The notes below the pieces were generated by a model. It saw only the letters and a list, made by a program, of their open reading frames with translations. It did not search any database and was not told the origin of the DNA. The position numbers were made by a program, and so were the translations under genes. Positions 1-7,515 of a DNA stretch of 44,664 bases are shown piece by piece. This DNA comes from Rhodoblastus sp. (lineage in GTDB: Bacteria; Pseudomonadota; Alphaproteobacteria; Rhizobiales; Beijerinckiaceae): contig NZ_JAGRPM010000058.1 in NCBI RefSeq assembly GCF_019449565.1, forward strand, positions 1 to 44,664, written 5' to 3'. Position 1 is the stretch's first letter. The number at the start of each line of letters is the position of its first letter.

Positions 1-351
1 ATGTTCCGGATCGTCGGGCGACGCCTTGACCAGTCTTATTGCCTCTGCCGCACGCAGAGCTTGATCTTCTGACAGGGAAGGAAGATCCATGAACAATGTG
101 GCGAACGCGGCTCGCGCGGGCTCCCCTTCGTTCAGCGCCGCCGCGACGCCCTTCAATCTCTCGACGAGATCGGAACAATCGACGGGACGCTCGACGACAT
201 AGGCAAATAGCGTGTTCAACTCGTCAACTGGACGGGATGCAAAACCTGCGCCTGTCTTTGTCAAGAGCCGGATCGGACCGATTGCGGGACCGTTCTCGTC
301 GGAAGAAGCACCACTTACGTCTCCGGGAGGCGCGAGGCGGTGAAAAATCAT
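1..351 (-). CDS. Partial hypothetical protein (N-terminal 117 codons)
   Basis: An open frame reads leftward from ATG at 351 to the window edge with no stop, so only the N-terminus is visible. The start is followed by FHRLAPPGDV; the later part is alanine- and glutamate-rich and helical in character (for example VERLKGVAAALNEGEPARAA), with normal codon bias for this genome. No domain was recognised. It sits beside other small unknown or broken genes, so it could belong to a mobile or phage-derived module, but nothing in the sequence proves this. Confidence 0.55.
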   Translation of the reverse strand, partial: MIFHRLAPPGDVSGASSDENGPAIGPIRLLTKTGAGFASRPVDELNTLFAYVVERPVDCSDLVERLKGVAAALNEGEPARAAFATLFMDLPSLSEDQALRAAEAIRLVKASPDDPEH

Positions 352-451
352 CCACGGAAAAGCCTCAGCACCCATCGAAACAACATCTCCGACCACAATT
401 TACGCCAATAGAACATAAAGAGAACATATTGGCAAGTCCAAGTTTGTCTGA

Positions 452-748
452 ATGGCTGTCCCCAATATCCGGCCTGCGAAAGAATTGGGCGACGGCTGGA
501 CTTTCGTTTTTTCGGACGTTCGACCTTTGACCGCAATCGGCCCACAAGCGATGGTTCTCTTCAAAGGTCGAGGCTACGTCGCGAATCTTAAGGAATGCGG
601 TTGCCCAAAAGAGATCATCGCGAGAATAAAGAATGAAAACAGTGCATTATATGCACGGTGTTCGCAGTTTTATCATGAGTGGTGTCGGAAATGGCGCGCC
701 ACTCAGGATAAAACTGCGAACACTTATGTCATTGAAATTACGGGGTAA
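452..748 (+). CDS. Possible hypothetical protein, 98 aa
   Basis: The frame begins MAVPNIRPAKELGDGWTF and contains cysteines at C-G-C (about residue 50) and a C-rich helix (about 70-80). No Shine-Dalgarno sequence is obvious before the ATG and no family was recognised. The last third of the frame is formed by a near-perfect 25-bp inverted repeat (658-723), so the C-terminus may be an artefact of an inserted element rather than native protein. Treat as a weak call. Confidence 0.35.
   Translation: MAVPNIRPAKELGDGWTFVFSDVRPLTAIGPQAMVLFKGRGYVANLKECGCPKEIIARIKNENSALYARCSQFYHEWCRKWRATQDKTANTYVIEITG
658..723. repeat. 25-bp inverted repeat (hairpin), 16-nt spacer
   Basis: The left arm (658-682) starts GTGTTCGCAGTTTTATC and the right arm (699-723) is its reverse complement with one mismatch in 25. 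The spacer is 16 nt. There is no T-run after either arm, so it is not a typical intrinsic terminator. The arms are less GC-rich than the surroundings. The symmetry resembles the end of a small mobile element or a recombination target; it overlaps the 3' part of the weak frame at 452-748. Confidence 0.8.
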
Positions 749-809
749 ACTATGCACAGTCTTGCGCGGCGCTGATTCAAATCCGCCTATCCTTACCCGG
801 GAATGATGT

Positions 810-1009
810 CTACTCCGGACGAAGCGGCTTAAGCGTGGCGGCAATCTCATCGGCGGCGGCGACATGCGCCGGATTGTCAACATCGAACGTTTGCTCCGTC
901 GCTGACAGCACGATTCCCCCAATCGAGCTTGCGCCTTCGCCAGCGCCTTCAAAACATAGGACGGAATACCGGGCGGGTTCTCGTCGTGATCGTCGTCATG
1001 GCGAGCCAT
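810..1009 (-). pseudogene. Small hypothetical protein split by a frameshift in a G-run
   Basis: From ATG at 1009 the frame reads MARHDDDHDENPPGIPSYVL, then a natural-looking continuation (IVLSATEQTFDVDNPAHV, ending LKPLRPE with TAG at 810) lies in another frame. The two join if one G is added to the run of five G at about 918-922 (minus-strand reading TTGGGGGAATC). The repaired protein would be about 66 aa. No family was recognised. The single-base loss in a homopolymer could be decay, phase variation or an assembly error. Confidence 0.4.
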
Positions 1010-1012
1010 CGG

Positions 1013-1178
1013 TCACGCTCCAAAGATTTCAGGAAAATCGCCCTTGCGGCCGATCAAGAGCACGCCCGGCGACCACGACTTGCGCCACGAAAGCGCCTGC
1101 GGCATCGGCCGCCAGGTGAGAGGACCGCGCTCTTTGTCCAGCCGGGCGCGCACGTCAGCCGGCACCCATTCAAGGCGA
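1013..1178 (-). CDS. Hypothetical protein fragment
   Basis: This minus-strand frame ends four bases before the ATG of the small gene at 1009, so the two look co-transcribed. Its last ~55 residues are natural-looking and tryptophan-rich (RLEWVPADVRARLDKERG, then LTWRPMPQALSWRKSW, ending FPEIFGA). Further upstream the same frame runs antisense to the VIT-family tail, so the true N-terminus is missing or lies near 1180, where two unrelated sequences seem to have been joined. No family was recognised. Confidence 0.35.
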
Positions 1179-1179
1179 C

Positions 1180-1351
1180 GATGGATTTCCTCAACGGCGC
1201 GCTCCGCAAGCTCGCGCTCGTATTGCTGGTCTTCGGCGCGGTGAAGGGCAAGCTGACGGGCGCCAATCCGCTGAAATCGAGCCTGCAAACCGCTCTGGTC
1301 GGCGGTCTGGCCGCCGGCGCCGCCTTTTATCTGGCCTCGCTGTTCGGATAG
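1180..1351 (+). pseudogene. C-terminal remnant of a VIT1/CCC1-family membrane protein
   Basis: About 57 codons encode LALVLLVFGAVKGKLTG, then NPLKSSLQTALVGGLAAGAA and a final FYLASLFG. This is the pattern of the last two transmembrane helices of VIT1/CCC1-type iron/manganese transporters, including the G-x-V-K-G-x-L-T-G loop and the L-x-T-x-L-x-G-G-L-A-A-G helix. The preceding ~170 residues expected of the family are absent. The minus-strand neighbour at 1013-1178 abuts its truncated end. Confidence 0.6.
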
Positions 1352-1652
1352 GGGGGGCATCAACTTCGCCAGTTGCGGCGTGGACCGCAGTCTCGCGCCA
1401 ATGGCCCTGTGCGTCGATCACGCGAAATTCGTAAGTCCAGCCGCCACGATCGCGTTCGAGCTTCACTTTCACGATTTCGCCGGGAAGGCGTCCCTTGAGC
1501 CGGGCGAGGATCCTTTCGAGCGGCAGGATGGCGCCGCTCTCGACGGCGGCGCGCGCCGCGTCCTGGTCGGCTGCGCCGTCGTCGGCCGCGGCCCGAACCG
1601 GCGCGGCAAGAAAAAGCGAGAGCGCCAAAAGAACCGGGAACGCGCGCAACAC
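1191..1652 (-). CDS. PepSY-domain periplasmic protein with altered C-terminus
   Basis: A signal peptide (LRAFPVLLALSLFLAAPVRA) is followed by a PepSY-type module at about residues 35-100, with the pattern PLERILARLKG, then KVKLERDRGGWTYEFRV and HAATGEV typical of small PepSY proteins that sit in the periplasm next to cytochromes b or sensor kinases. I choose GTG at 1652 because AGGAGG (1661-1666) lies 8 nt upstream. After the PepSY core the frame enters a run of seven C (minus strand, 1352-1358) and then reads antisense to the VIT remnant, giving an arginine-rich tail that is probably not native. One extra C would give a short tail with an early TAA. Divergent from the second PepSY gene. Confidence 0.65.
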   Translation of the reverse strand: MLRAFPVLLALSLFLAAPVRAAADDGAADQDAARAAVESGAILPLERILARLKGRLPGEIVKVKLERDRGGWTYEFRVIDAQGHWRETAVHAATGEVDAPPIRTARPDKRRRRRPDRRPERFAGSISADWRPSACPSPRRRPAIRARACGARR

Positions 1653-1797
1653 AATCACTTCCTCCTGCGTCAATCCATCCTCGCTGATTGTAGCTGACAA
1701 ATCGGTGACGCGACCGATCAGCCGGCTGTCATGCGGCCCCCGTCATAACGCTCTCCATCGCCCGGCGCTGTCGGTCCGGGCCATGAAAGGAAACAAG

Positions 1798-2082
1798 ATG
1801 CGCAAGTTGATCGTTCTCGCGAGCCTCGCCACGCTTCTCGGCGCCGCCGGCGCCGCGCAGGCTGGGAGCCTTGGCCGTCCCTGCACCGACAAGCCCGCGT
1901 CGGCCTTTCTTTCGCTCGACGTCCTGAAGTCCAAGGTCGCCGCCATGGGATACCAGGTCCGTGACGTCGCGATCAAAAAGGCCTGTGGCGAATTCTATGT
2001 CATCGACAAGACCGGCAAGAAGGGCGAACTCTTCGTCGATCCGACCTCGGGCGTCATCGTCGCGGGCGGCGTCGCCAACTAG
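1798..2082 (+). CDS. Secreted PepSY-like small protein, 94 aa
   Basis: The start ATG at 1798 is preceded by AAGG. Residues 1-22 form a signal peptide (LIVLASLATLLGAAGAAQAG). The mature part contains one cysteine pair (GRPCTDKP and KKACGEFYVI) and a PepSY_2-type C-terminus (VIDKTGKKGELFVDPTSG). Such proteins are found beside cytochrome b561 genes, as here: the b561 pseudogene starts 11 bases after the stop. A role in redox or metal homeostasis in the periplasm is inference from this pairing. Confidence 0.75.
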   Translation: MRKLIVLASLATLLGAAGAAQAGSLGRPCTDKPASAFLSLDVLKSKVAAMGYQVRDVAIKKACGEFYVIDKTGKKGELFVDPTSGVIVAGGVAN

Positions 2083-2093
2083 GACGTGGATCG

Positions 2094-2639
2094 ATGACCG
2101 CTCCGGTCATGACCGAACAGGCCGGCGGCGCGACGCCGCCGGCCACGGTCAGGGTGTCGGACCCCTTCGTGCGCCCGTTCTACTGAAGCCTCCTCGCCCT
2201 CTTCGTCTGCGCCTTCGCGACAGGCGACGAGATCGACTGGCTCCACATCATTGCGGTTCTGATCCTGCTGCGGGTCGTCTGGGGCTTTGTCGGTCCGCGC
2301 AACGCGCGTTTCTCCGGCTTCCTGCGGTCGCCAAGCGAAGTGGTCGCATTCCTGCGCCAAAGCCTGCGCCTCGGGGCGCCGCGCCGTCTCGGGCACAATC
2401 CAGCCGGCGGCTATATGATCGTCGCCATGCTTGGCTTGCTGACGTATCTGTCCGTGACCGGAATGATGCTGACCACGGACGCCTTCTGGGGCTCGCATTG
2501 GCTGAAGGAGGCGCATGAAGCCGGCGCCTATGCGATGGTCGGCCTCGTCATGCTCCATCTGGCGGGCGTCGCCCTCGCCAGCGTCGAATATGGCGAAAAC
2601 CTCGTCCGCGCCATGTTCACTGGCAAGAAGCTGGCGTGA
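2094..2639 (+). pseudogene. Cytochrome b561 with in-frame TGA at codon 31
   Basis: Reading from ATG at 2094 gives DPFVRPFY, then TGA (2184-2186), then SLLALFVCAFATGDEIDW and a normal di-heme cytochrome b561 continuation to 2639, with helices and histidines at HIIAVL, HNPAGGY, HEAG and MLHLAG. Family members have R-L-F-H-W-S at this place: the heme-ligand His is Tyr here and the Trp codon is the stop. Two key changes at the same site argue for a real pseudogene rather than a read error. Internal starts (for example GTG at 2340) would give only the C-terminal half. Follows the PepSY gene as a former two-gene unit. Confidence 0.8.
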
Positions 2640-2724
2640 CCAGATGCGGATCGCAAACACCGCGAAAATTTCCAGGAAGTTGGCGCGGGAGGCGAGCGCC
2701 CTCGTCTCCCGCGCCAAATTTGAG

Positions 2725-3258
2725 TCAACCGCGCCACGGCGACATGCGCGTCAGGATCGCATCGCGGCGGATATATTGGTGGTAAAGCGCCGCCAATATA
2801 TGGGCTGCGGCAAGGCCGATCAGCGCAAAAGATGCGATCTCATGCACTTCGGTCAGAGGACGGAAGATTTCCGGCGTCCTCGCAAAGGGCGACGCGATTT
2901 GGAACAAGCCGAAATCCAGGCCGCGGCCGCGCCACAACAGCGTCGGAATTCCAATAATCGGGACAACGACCATCAGCAGGTAAAGCCCAGCATGGGTTAT
3001 TTTCGCCACATTGCGCGCCAGCGGCGGCATCGTCGCCGGCAAGTCGGGCGCGGGATGCCCTAAACGCCAGACCAGGCGGAACAAGGACAGCAAAAGCACC
3101 GTCAGGCCGAGCAAGGCATGGACATTGATCACTGCCCCCGTCATTTCTTTGGGAAAGTCGTCGACAGTCAGGCCGATGACGAAGGCCAGTCCGATGAGTG
3201 CGGCAATCGACCAATGCAAGGCGATTGCGACTGAATCGTATCGCTCGGAAGTCGTCAT
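2725..3258 (-). CDS. Cytochrome b561 (CybB-type), 177 aa
   Basis: A complete four-helix di-heme membrane cytochrome that would pass electrons between quinol and acceptors at the inner membrane. The His ligands expected for the family are visible: ALHWSIA (about residue 15), VINVHALLG (about 47), ITHAGLYLL (about 90) and HEIASFALIGLAAAHILAALYHQ (about 139-154). It is full length for the family (175-185 aa). It converges on the broken b561 at 2094-2639 but is not a close duplicate of it. Confidence 0.9.
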   Translation of the reverse strand: MTTSERYDSVAIALHWSIAALIGLAFVIGLTVDDFPKEMTGAVINVHALLGLTVLLLSLFRLVWRLGHPAPDLPATMPPLARNVAKITHAGLYLLMVVVPIIGIPTLLWRGRGLDFGLFQIASPFARTPEIFRPLTEVHEIASFALIGLAAAHILAALYHQYIRRDAILTRMSPWRG

Positions 3259-3378
3259 TTCGCGCCTCCAGCGCTATTTGAACGAATAGATAGCTGTTGC
3301 AGCGGCAGCCGCATTAAGAAAACGCAATTTTCGCCGCATTCCATGGCTGGTCCTCGTTGGCGCCGACCGCCGTCCTGC

Positions 3379-4208
3379 TCAATAGGAATAGAACACCGGA
3401 ATCTTTGCTTCGGTCAGCATCAGGCTGGTCGTGCCTCCCACAACATATTCGAGCAGCCTCGCGTGAGCGAAGGCGCCCATGACGAGGAGGCTAGCCCGCA
3501 TCGACGCCAGATGGTCTCGCAACGTTCTGCCGGCGTCGGCTTCTCTGATCGGCAAGACAATCACGTCCAGCTTGGCGCAATGCCGGCTCAAATGCCGCGC
3601 TAGGTCAGCGCCGGCGGCATCCGCGTTCGGGTCGGCCGCGACATGCACCACCTCCACCCGACCGGCCTTGCTCAATAAGGCGCGGCGTCGCCAACCGCGC
3701 GCGCCGCATGGGCGCCGCCGTCCCATGCCACGACGACGCTCTCGAGCGAAGGTCCCGACTGCCATGACGGCGGGACCACGAGAATCGGACGGCCCGAATT
3801 GAACATGACATTTTCGATCAGCTTTTCGTCGGAGGACAAAAGGTTATTCGGTTGCGCCGTAATGACAAGATCGCAGAGCCGCGCGGCGGCGATGACGGAT
3901 TTTCGCGCGCGGTCGGGTGCGGCATGGACCAATGAGCAATCGGCGTTCACTCCCGCCAGCCTGGTCGTCAACTCTATGTGCTCGGCGATTGTTTTCGCTT
4001 TGGCGAGGCGCTCGTCATCGATTTGTTCGGCGACGGCGTCCGCCAGGGGCAAGATGCGGATCGGGCCAAGATCGAGGCGCTGCGCGGTGACCAGCGAAGA
4101 CAGATGCGCGTCTTCGCGCCGCGCGAATTCGACCGCATAGTCGATCACCGCATTCGGTTGGGCGGTCTCGTTCACATTCACGAAGAAATGTATTGTCTTG
4201 TAGGACAT
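3379..4208 (-). pseudogene. Tandem universal stress protein (UspA x2), frameshifted
   Basis: From ATG at 4208 (MSYKTIHFFVNVNE) a first Usp domain runs to about residue 150 and a second begins VVVAWDGGAHAARAVGDAAP. The frame then meets TGA near 3675, while the rest of the second domain (SKAGRVEVVHVAADPNADAA, then LLVMGAFAHARLLEYVVGG and TEAKIPVF, ending at 3379) continues in another frame. Adding one T in the TATTGAGC segment (3673-3680) restores a ~276-aa tandem Usp of normal length, including the G-x2-G-x9-G-like ATP-loop region in domain 2. Likely an inactivated or misread gene. Confidence 0.75.
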
Positions 4209-4463
4209 GGTCCACGCTTCAATTTCGAAAGGCCTTGCCGCAAAGCCTGAAGGGGAAAGCGATATTGCGCGTTGCGATGGGTCAAACGGACAGGAACTCG
4301 CACTCGGGTTCCTGCAGACAGGCGCTCGGGGCCGGAATGGCGAGGATCGGCAGCGCAACGCCTGTTCTTGCGGATGAAATCGTCCTATGGAAAGCGTCGT
4401 CACAGTCGATTTCGGGCCGTAACGCCGCTGCGGCGCGCATCACAGGCGGATCAGGGTGATGTC

Positions 4464-5105
4464 GTGAGTCTGACGGCGCTGGACATGATGCCCCCCGACG
4501 GCTGGCGCCTTGCGAGCATATTCCTGGTTGTTTTTCTGCTGAATGTCCTGCCTGCCTTTGCGCCGCCAACCTGGACGGCGCTCTCGGCCTTCAGCGTCGG
4601 CGCGCCCGATATCAACTGGTTCGCCCTGGCTTTGACCGGCGCGACCGCCGCCACATCCGGCCGCATCGTCCTTGCGAAACTGTCGCGTCTCATTCTGCGA
4701 GGAAGATTGCTCAGGGAGGATTCAAGAAGAAACATCGACGAAATCCGCCTCAAGATCGAAGCGCATCGCGCGGTGTCGGCCGTCGCCTTGATGGTCTTTG
4801 CGCTGGGTCCCTTGCCGTCCAATCATCTTTTCGTTGCTTACGGCCTCAGCAGCTTGAACATCGCGTTCGCCGCCGCGCCGTTCTTTTTCGGCAGGCTGAC
4901 GAGTTATTCCTTCTGGATCTTGAGCGCCGCCGCCGCCGGACGCAAATTCGACCTTGACGCGGGAGATGCAGTCCTTGGTTTCGGCATTTATTTTTTTGTC
5001 AGCCAGCTGCTGATCGTGCCGTTCATGTATTTCTTCGTGAAGATCGATTGGAAAGAGCTTTTCCATCGTCGGCGTCTGGCGCTCCGACGGACGCCAAAGT
5101 CTTGA
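4464..5105 (+). CDS. Membrane protein, VTT/DedA-like or small-export-like
   Basis: About five hydrophobic helices are visible: LASIFLVVFLLNVLPAFAP (near the N-terminus), FALALTGATAATSGRIVLA, VALMVFALGPLPSNHLFVAY, IAFAAAPFFFGRLTSYSFW and GIYFFVSQLLIVPFMYFF. The central P-L-P-S-N segment between helices resembles SNARE-associated/VTT and related transporters, but I cannot assign a substrate. I prefer GTG at 4464 or ATG at 4485; the frame is open further upstream but that extension is arginine-rich and lacks family character. Stands alone, divergent from the Usp gene. Confidence 0.65.
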   Translation: MSLTALDMMPPDGWRLASIFLVVFLLNVLPAFAPPTWTALSAFSVGAPDINWFALALTGATAATSGRIVLAKLSRLILRGRLLREDSRRNIDEIRLKIEAHRAVSAVALMVFALGPLPSNHLFVAYGLSSLNIAFAAAPFFFGRLTSYSFWILSAAAAGRKFDLDAGDAVLGFGIYFFVSQLLIVPFMYFFVKIDWKELFHRRRLALRRTPKS

Positions 5106-5281
5106 CGCCGGGCGCGGAAAAGGCTGTCCCCCCAACGCGGTCAACCGCGTTTGTAATTATTGTATGACCGCATCGAAGCGTCTTGCAGCCGTCGGCGTAT
5201 CGCCGCCGTAAGACAGCATCGGGTCGACCTCTGCCGTTTCCTCTTTTCCTTACCCCCAATCAGCGGCGCTCGCCCAACAAT

Positions 5282-5590
5282 CCCAACTCCTCCCAAAGCC
5301 AGCATGTGTCGTAGTCCGCCATGGGATCGTCGGCCGCAAGGCACGCCAAGTTCGCACTAGCACGCAAGGTTCTTTCCGCGCAAGGTGGAGCGCGCTTCGT
5401 CCTTAAATCGATCGGTTGCTTCGCATTCGAGCCATGACTTGAACGCGGAAACGGCGGCGACGCCTGGTGAAAGCGCCCTCTGACGCGCAATCTTGTTGCC
5501 CCATCTGCTTGGCCGCGCGACATTGATCGCCGGTAAACCGTTCATGGCCACACTGGCCGCCTGAAGCTTGAAGCCGGCAGAGCGCGACAA
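5282..5590 (-). pseudogene. DUF4326-like protein remnant
   Basis: The frame ending at 5357 reads SRSAGFKLQAASVAMNGL, then INVARPSRWGNKI and a helix ending DEARSTLRGKNLAC before TAG. DUF4326 proteins have V-x-R-P-S-R-W-G-N and end L-R-G-K-N-L-A-C-W-C-x-L-x-x-P-C-H-A-D. Past the stop the same frame continues C-E-L-G-V-P-C, so the family Trp codon TGG has become TAG (5357-5359), and the C-terminus drifts out of frame after that. DUF4326 genes are frequent in phages and integrated elements, in keeping with other scars in this stretch. Confidence 0.5.
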
Positions 5591-5792
5591 TTGTCAGCGG
5601 ATCGGTTTCGGCGCCATCGCCATATTGTACCGGACGCTGATGCAATCGTTTTAACATTCGTCATGTCTCGATCCGTCCTCGACGCCGGTGTTCGTTCTTA
5701 CAATTGACGCGGCGTCGCTTCCGCGAAGACATTCGGTGCGCGTCGTCGGGGCTTTTCTCTGACCTGTATCGACGCCGGGCCTGAAAACGCGA

Positions 5793-5828
5793 AACGCCCG
5801 CCAGTGCTTCCGTGGCGGGCGTTCCATG
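5793..5828 (-). terminator. Hairpin terminator candidate
   Basis: A 12-13 bp GC-rich stem (AACGCCCGCCA paired with TGGCGGGCGTT) closes a 9-nt loop. On the minus strand it is followed by GTTTCGCGTTTT, a weak T-rich tail. It lies about 110 bases past the stop of the small secreted protein at 5939, so it probably ends that transcript. Confidence 0.55.
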
Positions 5829-5938
5829 CGGTCGTTCAGCCTCAGGTTCGCGGGAATAACGCTCCAATCCAACTGATCTTCGCCCTGTTCATCTTGTTCC
5901 CGCCACCCTTGTCGTTGCCACCACTGATTATGCATTTG

Positions 5939-6127
5939 CTATAGACGCCAGCACGTCTCTTCGTCGCCGTTGTCGCACGCATATCGAAACTGGTTCCGAT
6001 ATACGCCTCCCGACGTGAGCCAATATTCTTGGGCATAGGCCGAACTGGCCAAGCCGATGAGGGCGATCACGGCGACGATCCCAGTTTTCCCGGTCACAGC
6101 GTCCATTAAGAGTTTCGGTTTTGTCAT
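5939..6127 (-). CDS. Small secreted protein, 62 aa
   Basis: ATG at 6127 starts MTKPKLLMDAVTG, followed by a clear signal sequence (TGIVAVIALIGLASSAYA) with A-Y-A cleavage site and a short mature region of about 32 residues carrying two cysteines (YACDNGDEETCW), probably a disulfide. No family was recognised. Four extra codons upstream (ATG at 6139) are possible. Followed by a hairpin terminator candidate. Confidence 0.5.
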   Translation of the reverse strand: MTKPKLLMDAVTGKTGIVAVIALIGLASSAYAQEYWLTSGGVYRNQFRYACDNGDEETCWRL

Positions 6128-6456
6128 ATGGCCCCGCAAAATGATGGCAGGTCCCTCAGCGGCATCAAGATAGGTCGATTATGGCGTTACTTTGTTCCCC
6201 GTCGACCTTGTCGGGCCGTTCCAGCATTCTGTTTCTCGATAAACCGATCCGGCAGCGCCTCCTCGATCAGCACCTGCATTGCCGGCGCGAATTTGAGGAT
6301 CGGGGCGATAGCTAGGCCGGCTCGTTTTGTTTTTCCCGCCAGTCGCCGCCGACAGCCGCAAGAACCTTCTCCGCACTTGAAGCCGCCAGTCGACGCGAGC
6401 TAACATGTGAAAAGGTCAGCGTCGCCGAAGTTTGTCGACGCCGCGAGGATGACGCC
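6128..6456. other. Intergenic region with possible minus-strand remnants
   Basis: Two short minus-strand fragments in different frames look protein-like: SAEKVLAAVGGDWREKQNE (about 6325-6385) and LAIAPILKFAPAMQVLIEEA (about 6240-6310). They may be pieces of one broken gene, but I recognise no family and do not call one. Confidence 0.3.
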
Positions 6457-6822
6457 ATGTCTCAGACCCTCTATGCCCGCCTCGGCGGCTACGATGCCAT
6501 TAGCGCCGTATGCGATGATCTTTTGCCGCGCTTGATGACGGACCCGCAACTCGGGCGCTTTTGGAAGAACCGGGGAACGGACGGCATACGGCGCGAAAAA
6601 CAGCTGCTGGTTGACTTTCTCTGCGCTTCGGCCGGCGGCCCCCGCTACTATGTCGGTCGCGATATGAAGCTCAGCCACGAGGGCATGGGCGTCAAAGAAA
6701 GCGACTGGCAAATATTCCTTAGCTGCCTGCACGCCACGCTAGACAAATTCCAAGTTCCCGACCCGGAACGCTCTCAGGTGCTGGCCTTCGTTGAGAGCAT
6801 AAAGGCGGACATCGTCGAGTAG
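6457..6822 (+). CDS. Group 1 truncated hemoglobin
   Basis: A 121-aa globin of the 2-over-2 fold, cytoplasmic, binding heme and O2/NO. Visible features are the N-terminal LYARLGGYDAI, the W-K-N-R-G / F-L-x-x-x-x-G-G-P bend, and the proximal His (F8) in KLSHEGMG at residue 74. The B10 position, Tyr in NO-dioxygenase-type trHbN, appears to be Leu (VCDDLLPRL). NO detoxification or oxygen handling fits the NO-stress genes elsewhere in the window, but the gene has no FNR or NsrR box that I can see. Confidence 0.9.
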   Translation: MSQTLYARLGGYDAISAVCDDLLPRLMTDPQLGRFWKNRGTDGIRREKQLLVDFLCASAGGPRYYVGRDMKLSHEGMGVKESDWQIFLSCLHATLDKFQVPDPERSQVLAFVESIKADIVE

Positions 6823-7515
6823 GCCGGCCAAACTGGACCTGCCGCGACGTGGTGACCGACGAAACCCATAAGAATGGCTGGGCGCTGGGGTGGCCAAGCA
6901 ACCAAAAGCGGCCGGTTAATTCAGGTCCGGTTGTTGCTGCGCTTCTTTGAGAATTGCGAGTGCTTCCCGGGCGACGAACAAGCCGATTAATAGCCCGCGA
7001 TAAGGTCTACAAAGCGGAATTCGGTGAAGGCGACTACGAAGCCTGAAGCGATCCGCCATTCCTTATGATTTGTACATGGTCCCATAGATCGCGGGAGAGC
7101 GGCGCGAGACGCCGGACGCGCCGGCGCGGTATGAAGATTGATGTCAGCTCTGCTATTTTGCGCCGGCCGGGGCGCCGCTTCGCTTACCGCAGCCTGCACG
7201 GCTCGACCCGCCCGAGCCGCTGACCAGTCACGCGCGCTGGAACGTCGCAGTCGCGCGCGGCTCAGGCGGCGAGCGCGATTATCGCGCGCCCGCTCGCGCT
7301 CCGCCAATCGAAAATTGAATTCGCTGCATAGCTGCCCCGCGCCTCCTTGCGCTGGCGTCTCTTCGCGATTCAGTTTTCAAAAGCTTTCCGTTCATGTCGA
7401 AATTCGCCACCCTGCGGCTGGCAAGCGTCAGCCGGGAGTTTCCAGCGTTACTCGCGATGAGCCGTCGCCGCTGCTGACAGAATGACCGCTTCGCACCGCT
7501 CTTGCGCTTTTCGCC
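6823..7515. other. Long gene-poor region with one minus-strand remnant
   Basis: On the minus strand a fragment ending LFVAREALAILKEAQQQP (TAA near 6917) and another reading HKEWRIASGFVVAFTEF just upstream are in different frames and look like two parts of a broken gene (about 6917-7085). The rest, up to the SDR stop at 7516, is GC-rich with no convincing frame. Confidence 0.35.

Larger units (their letters stand above)
5106..5938. other. Gene-poor stretch
   Basis: Apart from the DUF4326-like remnant and one hairpin I see no supportable gene here. Open frames on both strands are short, in conflict with each other, and lack a ribosome-binding site. Confidence 0.5.
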
